A stretch of DNA of 64,000 nt from Sporosarcina globispora (GTDB taxonomy: Bacteria; Bacillota; Bacilli; Bacillales; Cytobacillaceae), in the NCBI RefSeq assembly GCF_001274725.1, contig NZ_LGUF01000007.1:2711709-2775708 (forward strand), read 5' to 3'. Each line of letters begins with the position of its first letter. The first letter of the stretch is position 1. Positions 1 through 8,671 of this stretch are shown here, piece after piece. The translations under genes were made by a program, and so were the position numbers. The notes under the pieces are model-generated. The model was not told the DNA's origin. It saw nothing but the letters and a program-made list of their open reading frames with translations, and did not search any database.

Positions 1-512
1 TTATCTCAAAGAAACCTATTGAGGAATGGCTTGGGAATATTACCAGTACAACAGAAGTGATAAGAAATATGGGGATGAAGCCAGATGCCAAATTACTAGA
101 CAATGGCATCGTTGTGCCAGCAAAAGAAATTGTAGAAGCGAGCGGACTCACAGAGGCATATTTTATAAAACGAATCCGCTATGCAAACGATAAGCCATTG
201 GCACTCGAAAATCAGTATTATCCTATTGAAATTGGTGAAAGTCTCGCCCAATATGATATTGAAAAGGGGACACTGTATGATCTGCTGGAGCAGAGTTTAG
301 ACTTAAAGTTTGCAGAAGCTGAACAGATTATTACAAGCACTTATTTATCTAAAGAAGAAGCAGATCTGCTTGGTGTTCCATGTTCATTAAGTGTGCTTCA
401 CATTGAACGGTTATTAACTGATGTAAACGGCAGCTTAATAGAATATTATTCTGCTTATTTTCGTTCGGATATGTACTCATTTAGAATAAAACTATCGAAA
501 AATAATAGTTAA
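1..512 (+). CDS. GntR-family regulator, C-terminal UTRA domain (5'-truncated by window edge)
   Basis: The frame is open from the first bases of the window to the stop at 510-512, so the start and the N-terminal winged-helix DNA-binding domain lie outside. The visible 169 residues match the effector-binding UTRA domain of HutC/FarR-type GntR regulators: an opening segment ending in RNMGMKPDAKLL, then a conserved IERLLTDVNG strand and YYSAYFRSDMYSFRI near the end. UTRA domains bind small metabolites and release DNA. The gene lies 193 bp upstream of the taurine genes in the same direction, so it is the obvious candidate regulator of that cluster. That role is inferred from position only. An internal GTG at 57 exists but need not be a start. 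Confidence 0.8.
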   Translation, partial: ISKKPIEEWLGNITSTTEVIRNMGMKPDAKLLDNGIVVPAKEIVEASGLTEAYFIKRIRYANDKPLALENQYYPIEIGESLAQYDIEKGTLYDLLEQSLDLKFAEAEQIITSTYLSKEEADLLGVPCSLSVLHIERLLTDVNGSLIEYYSAYFRSDMYSFRIKLSKNNS

Positions 513-581
513 TTGCAGTGTTATTCAATTTTACAATAATACCTATCGATAATTCCGATAATAGAAAATTTTTAGAAAATA

Positions 582-610
582 TTGAAAAGTGATTTTGGTT
601 GTGATTTAAT
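582..610 (+). promoter_or_regulatory. Probable sigma-A promoter of the ald-tpa-xsc operon
   Basis: TTGAAA at 582-587 and TTTAAT at 605-610 are 17 bp apart, 96 bp upstream of the ald start. Just downstream, ACAACTG occurs twice 21 bp apart (612 and 633), and a perfect 12-bp palindrome, CATGACGTCATG, lies at 650-661. Either could be the regulator site. No expression evidence is available. Confidence 0.4.
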
Positions 611-649
611 TACAACTGAGGCTAGTCATACAACAACTGGTACGGACGA

Positions 650-661
650 CATGACGTCATG
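650..661. promoter_or_regulatory. 12-bp palindrome in ald leader, possible operator
   Basis: CATGACGTCATG is a perfect inverted repeat between the predicted promoter and the ald ribosome site. Its place suits a roadblock operator for the adjacent GntR/UTRA protein, but it does not match a specific operator I know for that family. Confidence 0.25.
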
Positions 662-705
662 ATGAGAAAGTTTATTATTTTTATTATCCAGGATGGAGTG
701 ATGAC

Positions 706-1839
706 ATGATTATTGGTGTACCAAAAGAAGTAAAGAATAATGAAAATCGGGTTTCTGTTGTGCCAGCAAGTGTTTCTGCGTTTGTTAATGCTGGCCATAC
801 TGTCTGGATTGAAAAAGGTGCAGGTGCAGGAAGCGGCATCACTGACCAGGAATATGAAAAAGCTGGTGCAACCGTTGTTTCAAGCGCAGAAGAAGCCTGG
901 TCAGCCGATATGGTCATGAAGGTTAAGGAGCCACAGCCTGATGAATACCAATATTTTCGAAAAGGATTGATCCTTTTTACTTATTTGCATCTTGCAGCCG
1001 AACCTGAATTGACAAAGGCCTTAGTTGAAAAAGAAGTTACCTCGGTTGCTTATGAAACCATCCAGCTGGATAACAAATCTTTGCCTCTTTTAACGCCTAT
1101 GAGTGAAGTTGCTGGAAGGATGTCTGTCCAGCTTGGAGCGCAGTTTCTTGAAAAGATTCATGGTGGAAAAGGAGTCCTATTAGGCGGAGTTCCTGGTGTG
1201 AAGCCTGGGAAAGTGGTGATTATTGGCGGTGGAGTGGTTGGGACAAATGCCGCAAAAATGGCTGTAGGTCTTGGTGCAGATGTAAGCATCATTGACATAA
1301 GTGCTGAAAGACTTCGCCAGCTGGACGATCTTTTTTCAGGCAGGGTGAGAACGGTCATGTCAAATCCATTCAACATCGCTCAAGAAGTAAAACTAGCCGA
1401 TTTAGTGATAGGTGCTGTTCTCATCCCCGGTGCCAAAGCACCTCAGTTAGTATCAGAAGAAATGGTCAGGGAAATGGAAGAGAATTCAGTCATTATCGAT
1501 GTTGCCATTGATCAGGGCGGTTCAATTGAAACCATTGATCACATTACCTCTCATGATTCTCCAACATATGTAAAACATGGTGTTTTGCATTACGCGGTAC
1601 CCAATATTCCAGGAGCTGTAGCAAGAACTTCCACCTATGCCCTCGCTAATACTACAGCCCCATATGCCTTAATGCTCGCTAATACAGGGGTTGAAAATTC
1701 TATTATAAAATTTCCTTTCATTGAAAAAGGGATCAATACCATGAATGGAAACGTCACTCATCAGAGAGTCGCAGAGGCGCATAACTACCCTTTTACACCC
1801 ACCCATGAATTAGTAAACAAAATTCCAGCCGCAACATGA
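706..1839 (+). CDS. ald: Alanine dehydrogenase
   Basis: NAD-dependent L-alanine dehydrogenase, 377 residues, full length for the family. It oxidatively deaminates alanine to pyruvate and ammonium in the cytoplasm. Visible hallmarks are Arg15, Lys74 and His95 in the substrate pocket, the NAD-binding Rossmann glycine motif in [14 protein letters not shown] near residue 170, and DVAIDQGG with the catalytic Asp near 270. The start is supported by GGAGTG a few bases upstream. It is the first gene of a run with the taurine aminotransferase and Xsc. There it regenerates the pyruvate amino acceptor used by the aminotransferase and releases taurine nitrogen as ammonium. A sporulation or general alanine role is also possible for an ald gene, but this context argues for the sulfonate pathway. 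Confidence 0.95.
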   Translation: MIIGVPKEVKNNENRVSVVPASVSAFVNAGHTVWIEKGAGAGSGITDQEYEKAGATVVSSAEEAWSADMVMKVKEPQPDEYQYFRKGLILFTYLHLAAEPELTKALVEKEVTSVAYETIQLDNKSLPLLTPMSEVAGRMSVQLGAQFLEKIHGGKGVLLGGVPGVKPGKVVIIGGGVVGTNAAKMAVGLGADVSIIDISAERLRQLDDLFSGRVRTVMSNPFNIAQEVKLADLVIGAVLIPGAKAPQLVSEEMVREMEENSVIIDVAIDQGGSIETIDHITSHDSPTYVKHGVLHYAVPNIPGAVARTSTYALANTTAPYALMLANTGVENSIIKFPFIEKGINTMNGNVTHQRVAEAHNYPFTPTHELVNKIPAAT

Positions 1840-1901
1840 TTCCCATCTGTGAAGAGAAGATGCAAACCTGAATCTTAACTAAATAGAAGGAGGCAAGCAG
1901 T

Positions 1902-3263
1902 ATGTCTACATTAGAACTTAATGAAAACAAAAAGTTAACTGATCAGGATCAGGAATACTTATGGCATGCGATGAGCCGGCATGTAGAGGGAAACAGTCCG
2001 ATGATTGCCAAATCAGGTGAAGGCTCATGGTTTACTGATATCGATGGCAATCGATATTTAGATGGTGTGTCTGGCCTATGGTGTCTTAACCTGGGTCATG
2101 GACGGAAAGAAATTGCAGAGGCCGCTGCAGAGCAAATGATGCAGCTGTCCTATTTCCCGCTGACATTAAGCCATGCTCCAGCCATTAAATTATCTGCGAA
2201 AATCAGTGAACTGCTTGGAGATTCCTATAAAACATTTTTCTCAAATAGCGGTTCGGAAGCGAATGAAACCGCTTTTAAAATAGCTAGGCAATACCATAAT
2301 CAGAATGGCAATCCCGGTAAATATAAATTTATTTCACGCTATCGAGCCTATCACGGTTCAACTCTAGGTGCTTTAAGCGCTACTGCACAGGCCAACAGGA
2401 GAGTGAAATACGACCCTGGCATGCCTGGATTCCTGCATGTACCACCTCCATACAGCTATCGCTGTCCATTCGGTGAGGAAGTGAAGAATTGCGATAAAGT
2501 CGCAGCTGATATGATTGACCAGGTAATCCAATGGGAAGGTGCCGAAACGGTTGCTGCAGTCATAATGGAGCCTTTCATTTCAGGCGGGGGAGTAATAATC
2601 CCTTCACCTGAATATCTGCAGAGGGTGGCAGAAATCTGCAAGAAGCATGATGTTCTCCTGATAATGGATGAGGTTGTATCTGGATTCGGGCGAACGGGCA
2701 AAATGTTTGGATTTATGCATTCGGAGGGTGTGCAGCCTGATATTGTAACGATGGCAAAAGGGTTGACCAGCGGCTATCTGCCGCTCGGCGCTACGGCAGT
2801 TCATTCCAGAATATACGAGAAATTCAAGGAGCGAGGTACGGATAACCATTTCCGCCACGTCTCAACATATGGGGGACATCCGGCAAGCTGTGCAGTAGCA
2901 TTGAAAAATATTGAAATTATTGAAAGAGAGAATATTGTCAGCAGGGTAGAGGTGCTGGGTGAAAGCATTTTAGGCAGCTTGCAAGATTTGCGTTCTCATA
3001 AAAATGTAGGCGAAGTAAGAAGCGTTGGTTTCTTGTTTGGAATTGAAATGGTTGAAGACAAGGAAACGAAACAGCCAGCTTCTGATAATTTGATGGCAAA
3101 GGTCATTGCACTATGTAAAGAAAAAGGCTTGATCATTGGCAGAAATGGGGATACAGTGCCTGGATGCAACAATGTCCTTATTATTGCTCCGCCGCTATCT
3201 TCTACAGAAGATGACTTAAGATTCGTTGTTCAGACTGTCAAAAGTGCATTTAAGGAAATTTAG
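1902..3263 (+). CDS. tpa: Taurine--pyruvate aminotransferase
   Basis: Class III (omega) PLP aminotransferase, 453 residues. Family features include GVSGLWCLNLGHG near the N terminus, NSGSEANETAFK (phosphate binding), YRAYHGST, the Asp of MDEVVSGFGRTG that contacts the PLP nitrogen, and the Schiff-base lysine in VTMAKGLTSGYLPLGA. Many omega-aminotransferases look like this. The assignment to taurine rests on high overall resemblance to Tpa and on the next gene being xsc. The reaction is taurine plus pyruvate to sulfoacetaldehyde plus alanine. AAGGAGGC at 1888-1895 is a strong ribosome site. Spacing to ald (62 bp) and xsc (about 90 bp) suggests one transcript. Confidence 0.88.
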   Translation: MSTLELNENKKLTDQDQEYLWHAMSRHVEGNSPMIAKSGEGSWFTDIDGNRYLDGVSGLWCLNLGHGRKEIAEAAAEQMMQLSYFPLTLSHAPAIKLSAKISELLGDSYKTFFSNSGSEANETAFKIARQYHNQNGNPGKYKFISRYRAYHGSTLGALSATAQANRRVKYDPGMPGFLHVPPPYSYRCPFGEEVKNCDKVAADMIDQVIQWEGAETVAAVIMEPFISGGGVIIPSPEYLQRVAEICKKHDVLLIMDEVVSGFGRTGKMFGFMHSEGVQPDIVTMAKGLTSGYLPLGATAVHSRIYEKFKERGTDNHFRHVSTYGGHPASCAVALKNIEIIERENIVSRVEVLGESILGSLQDLRSHKNVGEVRSVGFLFGIEMVEDKETKQPASDNLMAKVIALCKEKGLIIGRNGDTVPGCNNVLIIAPPLSSTEDDLRFVVQTVKSAFKEI

Positions 3264-3353
3264 ACAGGAAATTAGGATAAGAGTTCTGTTTTAACAGGGC
3301 TGCTATCTTTTTAAAATATATCGAACTATTAAACCGGAAAGGAAGTGCTCGTA

Positions 3354-5123
3354 ATGGCAAAAGCAGAAAAAGAATTAGCAGAAATCAAAACAAAAAAGGT
3401 GAAAATGACACCAAGTGAGGCAATTGTAGAAACACTAGTTAAGGAAGGGGTCACACATATTTCCGGGATATTGGGTTCCGCCTTCATGGATCTATTAGAC
3501 CTGCTTCCAACTGCAGGAATCCGCTTCATTGGTGTACGACATGAGCAAAGCGCAGCCCACATGGAGGATGCCTACACTAGAGTAAGCGGAGTTGCCGGTG
3601 TCGTAATTGGCCAGAATGGACCGGGAATCACGAATATGGTAACTTCGGTGGCGGCTGCGAATCAGGCTCATACACCTATGGTCGTCATTTCTCCTTCAGC
3701 AGGAACACCTACAGTCGGATGGGACGGTTTCCAGGAGTGCGATCAGGTTTCAGTATTTAAAGCAATTACGAAGGAAACGGTTCGGGTCACACATCCAGGA
3801 CGTGTTGCAGATTGCCTGAGGACTGCCTTTAGAATTGCTTACGCAGAGAGAGGTCCAGTGCTCTTTGATATTCCTCGGGACTATTTTTATGGAGAAGTGG
3901 AAGATGTAATTCTTGAACCGCATCAGTATCGTGTTGATAATAGGGGCTGCGGATCATTAGAGCAAATTGATCAGGCGGTAGAATTGCTTGCTTCAGCAAA
4001 GAACCCTGTCATCATTTCAGGCCGGGGTACGGTGGATTCAGATGGTATAGAGGCAGTGAAAGAAATCGCCGATCATTTAACGATTCCTGTAGCTGTTTCA
4101 TATATGCATAATGATGCCTTTCCGGCAAATGAACCTTTAGCGGTTGGACCTATTGGATATATGGGGTCAAAAGCGGCCATGAACACGTTAAAGGATGCTG
4201 ATGTGGTGCTGGCTATCGGTACTAGATTGTCTGTTTTTGGCACATTGCCATGCTATGACATTGATTACTTTCCGAAAAACGCAAAGATTATCCAAATTGA
4301 TATCAATCCCCGCAATATCGCCAGGACACATCCGGTAGAGATTGGGATCATTGGAGATGCAAAAGCCGCTTCTGTTGAAATCGCGAAACGGTTAAAAGAA
4401 AAAGTTCCAAATAAGCAATTCAACTCTGAGAGAATGGCACGAGTGACAAATGAAAAAGAGCAATGGGAAAAAGAACTTGTCGATCTGGCCATGGTGGAAG
4501 GAAATCCAATTAATCCGCGCAGGGCTCTCCTGGAGCTTACCAAAGTCCTTCCGGAAAACGCTATTGTTACTACTGATATCGGAAACGTATCCTCCACTGC
4601 AAATGCCTATTTAAAATTCAACTCCGGCCGTCAGCATGTTGCAGCCCTAACATTTGGGAATACAGGCTTTGCCTATCCTTCAGCATTAGGAGCAAAGCTT
4701 GCAAATCCGAATAGCCCTGTCGTAGCCATCGTAGGGGATGGCGCATGGGGAATGAGCCTGCATGAAGTAAGTACGGCTGTAGAGGAGAACATACCAGTAG
4801 TAGCATGTGTTTTTAATAACAATGCTTGGTGTGCAGAAAAGAAAAACCAAGTAGATTTCTATAATAATCGCTTTGTAGGAGCGGATATCCAAAATCCGGA
4901 CTTTGCAGATGTGGCAAGGTCCATGGGGGCACAGGGAATTAGTGTAGATAAACCTGAGGACGTAGGGCCAGCTATTCTCCGAGCAATAGAATCTAATAAA
5001 CCGACAGTCATAGATATTCAGGTGGATGGCACACAATTGGCACCTCCATTCCGCAAAGATGCGTTAAAGATGCCGACTCGTCTCCTGCCGAAATATGCTC
5101 ACCTTGATTATAAAAACTGGTAG
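3354..5123 (+). CDS. xsc: Sulfoacetaldehyde acetyltransferase
   Basis: TPP-dependent enzyme that converts sulfoacetaldehyde and phosphate to acetyl phosphate and sulfite, cleaving the C-S bond of taurine-derived sulfoacetaldehyde. The 589 residues have the three-domain acetolactate-synthase layout: a PYR domain with the catalytic Glu in [13 protein letters not shown], a central domain, and a PP domain with GDGAWGMS to NNNAWC as the TPP motif. Xsc-like stretches such as QNGPGITN and [19 protein letters not shown] separate it from acetolactate synthase. I place the start at ATG 3354 rather than GTG 3345, because the ribosome site AAAGGAAG (3338-3345) overlaps the GTG and is correctly spaced from the ATG. 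The sulfite produced must be exported or oxidised. A YeiH-family exporter gene lies about 7 kb downstream. Confidence 0.92.
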   Translation: MAKAEKELAEIKTKKVKMTPSEAIVETLVKEGVTHISGILGSAFMDLLDLLPTAGIRFIGVRHEQSAAHMEDAYTRVSGVAGVVIGQNGPGITNMVTSVAAANQAHTPMVVISPSAGTPTVGWDGFQECDQVSVFKAITKETVRVTHPGRVADCLRTAFRIAYAERGPVLFDIPRDYFYGEVEDVILEPHQYRVDNRGCGSLEQIDQAVELLASAKNPVIISGRGTVDSDGIEAVKEIADHLTIPVAVSYMHNDAFPANEPLAVGPIGYMGSKAAMNTLKDADVVLAIGTRLSVFGTLPCYDIDYFPKNAKIIQIDINPRNIARTHPVEIGIIGDAKAASVEIAKRLKEKVPNKQFNSERMARVTNEKEQWEKELVDLAMVEGNPINPRRALLELTKVLPENAIVTTDIGNVSSTANAYLKFNSGRQHVAALTFGNTGFAYPSALGAKLANPNSPVVAIVGDGAWGMSLHEVSTAVEENIPVVACVFNNNAWCAEKKNQVDFYNNRFVGADIQNPDFADVARSMGAQGISVDKPEDVGPAILRAIESNKPTVIDIQVDGTQLAPPFRKDALKMPTRLLPKYAHLDYKNW

Positions 5124-5131
5124 GTAAAGTG

Positions 5132-5166
5132 AAAGGAGCTTAATAGATTTTTGATTAAGCTCCTTT
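5132..5166 (+). terminator. Rho-independent terminator after xsc
   Basis: A perfect 13-bp stem (5132-5144 with 5154-5166), a 9-nt loop and a short T-run. It separates ald-tpa-xsc from the transporter genes. Confidence 0.75.
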
Positions 5167-5260
5167 TAAAAGAAAGTTTCATTTGAAAAACTTTTTAGTA
5201 AGTTACGAGTTTGAATCCTTTTTTACTGTGATGATAGTAGGAAGTTGCTATGACTCGAAC

Positions 5261-5320
5261 TGACCGATATAGTGGAAAAGTGACCGATAAAAATTAAAAC
5301 TGACCGATATAGTGGAATAG
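5261..5320. repeat. Three tandem 20-bp repeats
   Basis: TGACCGATA starts at 5261, 5281 and 5301. The first and third units share TGACCGATATAGTGGAA, and the middle one has diverged after TGACCGATA. The 20-bp period is about two helical turns. They lie between the xsc terminator and the symporter gene. Their function is unknown. Confidence 0.7.
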
Positions 5321-5385
5321 AATGATGCGCAACATATTACTGCCAATAATTTACAGAATATTAAGAAAAACAAAGGGGGCAGTCG

Positions 5386-6846
5386 ATGAGCTGGTATTTT
5401 GGATACATTTTGGCGTATTTCATTTTCATGTTCGCTATTGGAATCTATTATTTTACAAAGATTAAAACCTCAGACAGTTATTTAATTGCAGGCTGGAATA
5501 TGGGGTTTTGGAATATTGTCGGAACGATCATCAGCACGAATTGCGGCGCAGCGGTTTTTATAGGCTGGATTGGAATGGGATTCACAATGGGAGTATCGGG
5601 ATTCTTTAAATTTGCTTTACCAGCCATGCTTGTCAGTATGCTCTTGATCTTCTTCTTTAGCCGTCCGTTAAGAAGACAGAGATTATACACATTAGCCGAC
5701 CTTTTTAGTGAAAGATTTGGGCCAAAAACTGGAATTATTCCATCCGTGTTATCTGCCTTCATTTACTCAGTACCTACTACTGCCCTGCAGATTGTAGGGA
5801 TGAGTACCGTATTTAGCATTGCTTTTGATATGAATGTGAAAGCTGGAATCGTTTTATCATTTATATTGATTCTCGGCTTTACAATTTTGGGCGGCTTAGT
5901 AGCAACGATTGTTACGGATGCAATTCAGAGTGTAATTCTTATTGTTGGGATTGTTATGCTGGCATATGCTGCCTTGCAGTTTGGGGGAGGAATGGAACAC
6001 ATTCTCAATAACACGCCAAAGAACTATCTGACTCCGCTTGGTGCGAATGGCCTTAGTGATGTACTGCTTTTTGCCCTTTCTGTAGCTCCGTTCTATTTAG
6101 TTTGGCAATCCACCTGGCAGCGGATTTTTGCTTCAAAAACAGAAGATATAGCCATTAAAGCTGGCTTAACCGGTTATGCCATTACATTATGTATTTCTGT
6201 TCTTCCTTATAGTATAGGAATTATGGCAAGGCAATTTGTGCCAGCCGATATACACCCAGATTTAATTTTCTCCTATGTAACCGTGGAAATGCTTCCTCCA
6301 TACATTGGCGGCATCATCCTGATCGGACTCCTTTCAGCACTTATGACAGGTGCAGACTCCTTCATTCTACAAGGAAGTTCAAATATTACTCAAGATTTAT
6401 ATCACCGTCTGCTAAATCCCGATGCTACGGAAAAGCAAATGATGTTTGTTTCGCGCTTGAGTGTAGTGATTATATCTGTTTTATCATTGTTAGTTGCCTT
6501 TGCTTTAACAGATATTGTCAGCATGTATCAATGGGCACTCAGGCTGTCTGCAACAACTCTTGTGTTTCCGTTTCTGGCCATTATGTTTTGGAAGAGGACA
6601 ACTAACACCGCTGTCATCTCCAGCATGCTGCTTGCATGTTTCACTACCATTCTATGGCCGCTTCTCAATACAGGAATAGATCAGACGATACCTGGCTTTA
6701 TCATCTCATTTTGTTCGCTCGTCATAATAAGCCTCTATACAAAACATTCATCATCAGAAAATGTAAAGGCTGTATACTGGGAGGACCTTCCTTCAGCAAA
6801 TAGAAAGATAGACAATTTAGAATCAGCAGAAAACAAAGCTGTCTAA
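5386..6846 (+). CDS. Sodium/solute symporter (SSS family), candidate taurine importer
   Basis: Integral membrane protein of 486 residues with about 13 hydrophobic segments and the SSS-type opening segment KIKTSDSYLIAGWNMG, followed by glycine-rich helices (GGLVATIVTDAIQSVILIVG) typical of the LeuT-like fold. It probably couples Na+ to substrate uptake. The start follows AAAGGGGGC with good spacing. The downstream amidohydrolase begins 15 bp after the stop, so the two are co-transcribed. Well-described taurine importers are TauABC, TRAP or NSS proteins. An SSS protein beside tpa-xsc could be an unrecognised taurine, isethionate or amide importer, but the substrate cannot be read from sequence. 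Confidence 0.82.
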   Translation: MSWYFGYILAYFIFMFAIGIYYFTKIKTSDSYLIAGWNMGFWNIVGTIISTNCGAAVFIGWIGMGFTMGVSGFFKFALPAMLVSMLLIFFFSRPLRRQRLYTLADLFSERFGPKTGIIPSVLSAFIYSVPTTALQIVGMSTVFSIAFDMNVKAGIVLSFILILGFTILGGLVATIVTDAIQSVILIVGIVMLAYAALQFGGGMEHILNNTPKNYLTPLGANGLSDVLLFALSVAPFYLVWQSTWQRIFASKTEDIAIKAGLTGYAITLCISVLPYSIGIMARQFVPADIHPDLIFSYVTVEMLPPYIGGIILIGLLSALMTGADSFILQGSSNITQDLYHRLLNPDATEKQMMFVSRLSVVIISVLSLLVAFALTDIVSMYQWALRLSATTLVFPFLAIMFWKRTTNTAVISSMLLACFTTILWPLLNTGIDQTIPGFIISFCSLVIISLYTKHSSSENVKAVYWEDLPSANRKIDNLESAENKAV

Positions 6847-6861
6847 TAAGGAGGGGTAAGG

Positions 6862-8526
6862 GTGAGTATCCTTATCATAAAAAATGCAAATATCATCACG
6901 CTTGATAAACATAATACAAAGGCAAAATCATTGCTTGTGAGAAATGGCATCATCGAAAAAATCTGGGATAAATCGGAACCTGATCGTTCGGAAGTTCCAA
7001 ACAGTCCTGATATCGAGATCCTGGATTTAAAAGGCGCTGCCTTGCTTCCTGGTTTTATAGATACACATAGTCATTTATTGATGTACGGGCAAATGCTGAA
7101 TTATGTTGATTGCAGAACTCCTCAAAATAAGAATATTGGTGATATAAAGGAGAAAATAAGAGAGAGGGCAGATGAGGCGAAACCTGGAGAATGGATCATG
7201 GGGTGGGGATATGATGATACGCTCTTAGAGGACAAGAGACATCCGACCAGGTCTGATTTGGACCAGGCAGCCCCGAACAATCCAGTTTTTATCCGCCATA
7301 TTTCAGGGCACTTTGGTGCTGCAAATTCCAAAGCTCTTGAATTGGCTGGAATTGAAGAAAGCATTTCTAATCCGCATGGCGGGTACTTTACACGTGATGC
7401 TAAAGATAGACTTGATGGTGTTATTCATGAAATACCTGCATTGGAATTTATATTTCCAGTACTGCCTTCCCCGTCAAGCGATGAACAAATCAAGAATATC
7501 GAAAATGCATCGAAGGTGTACCTCTCTCAAGGGATAACAACATGTACAGATGCTGGTGTGGGCCTAGACAGAGGAATAGAGGAATTAAATGCGCATATTG
7601 CTGCAATTAATTCAGGAAAGAATCCTATGAATATGAGGCTTATGATTTTGCATCATCTCTTAGGAGAGGGAAGTGTTTTTTCCGGTTATTCAGCCGATCA
7701 GCTGGATCTTGAATTAAAGAGGCGCACAAAAAACAAAGTATCACTTGATAGTGCCAAATTATTTCAGGATGGATCAATCCAAGGACTAACAGGTGCACTG
7801 CGTGAGCCTTATTATTGTGATGAATCCGTAGATGGTGAGTTGTTGCATGATCAAACTAAATTTGCAGAAGAAATGCTAGATCTTCATAATAGAGGATTTA
7901 GGATTGCAATTCATGGAAATGGAGATCGGGCGATCGGTTCTATCCTTGAGGCTTTCGATTATGTTTTGTCAAAAAGTCCAATAGAAGACCATAGGCATCG
8001 GATTGAACATGTCCAGACTGCATGCAGTGAAGATCTTGACAATATGCAAAGATTAGGTGTTGCCGCTTCCTTTTTTATCAATCATGTTTACTTCTGGGGA
8101 GATAGGCACCGCAGAATATTCCTGGGTGAGGAGAGAGCAGCAAGGATTAATCCTTTGGCTGATGCAGTTGACCGCAATTTACTGTTCACCCTGCATTCTG
8201 ATTGTCCTATTACCCCAATTTCGCCGCTGTTTTCCATATGGGCGGCTGTAAACCGTATCACTTTAGAAGGTGATGTGCTTGGAGAAAATCAAAAAATTGA
8301 TGTTCTGCAAGCTTTAAAAGCGATGACATCTTACGGTGCAGCACTGAACTTTGAAGAAGATTCTAATGGCACTATAGAAGAAGGGAAAAAAGGTGATTTT
8401 GTTGTCCTTGATGCTGATCCGCTTACTTGTCCAGCAATGGAATTAAAAGATATTCCCATACTGGCAACTATTATTTCCGGTAAGGTTGTGTGGGAGAAAA
8501 CTGAAAAAGCTTATACTCATTCATAG
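6862..8526 (+). CDS. YtcJ-like metal-dependent amidohydrolase
   Basis: Amidohydrolase-3 superfamily protein, 554 residues. LPGFIDTHSH near residue 65 supplies the metal-binding HxH. AIHGNGDRA and RIEHVQ supply later histidines, and HSDCPITP carries the Asp-containing motif. The C-terminal beta-sandwich part ends with KGDFVVLDADPL. The family hydrolyses C-N bonds in amides, carbamates and ring compounds. GTG start with GGAGGGG upstream. Coupled to the symporter in front, it may release an amine or sulfonate such as taurine from an imported N-acyl or other conjugated compound. That is inference from context only. Confidence 0.82.
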   Translation: MSILIIKNANIITLDKHNTKAKSLLVRNGIIEKIWDKSEPDRSEVPNSPDIEILDLKGAALLPGFIDTHSHLLMYGQMLNYVDCRTPQNKNIGDIKEKIRERADEAKPGEWIMGWGYDDTLLEDKRHPTRSDLDQAAPNNPVFIRHISGHFGAANSKALELAGIEESISNPHGGYFTRDAKDRLDGVIHEIPALEFIFPVLPSPSSDEQIKNIENASKVYLSQGITTCTDAGVGLDRGIEELNAHIAAINSGKNPMNMRLMILHHLLGEGSVFSGYSADQLDLELKRRTKNKVSLDSAKLFQDGSIQGLTGALREPYYCDESVDGELLHDQTKFAEEMLDLHNRGFRIAIHGNGDRAIGSILEAFDYVLSKSPIEDHRHRIEHVQTACSEDLDNMQRLGVAASFFINHVYFWGDRHRRIFLGEERAARINPLADAVDRNLLFTLHSDCPITPISPLFSIWAAVNRITLEGDVLGENQKIDVLQALKAMTSYGAALNFEEDSNGTIEEGKKGDFVVLDADPLTCPAMELKDIPILATIISGKVVWEKTEKAYTHS

Positions 8527-8562
8527 AAAACCAATAGTCAAAAAGTCCAAAAACTGAAGCAT

Positions 8563-8582
8563 AAGCTGGGGGTCAGCTTTTT
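8563..8582 (+). terminator. Terminator after amidohydrolase gene
   Basis: AAGCTG (8563-8568) pairs with CAGCTT (8574-8579) around GGGGT, followed by a run of T. A short but typical intrinsic terminator, so the APC permease probably has its own promoter. Confidence 0.55.
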
Positions 8583-8671
8583 GCTCCAGGTTAAGGATAA
8601 AGCGAGCGGCACAACAAGATTAAGCAGTCCTTAATAGATTTGAAAGAAGCCTTGAAAATGGAGGGGAAAAC

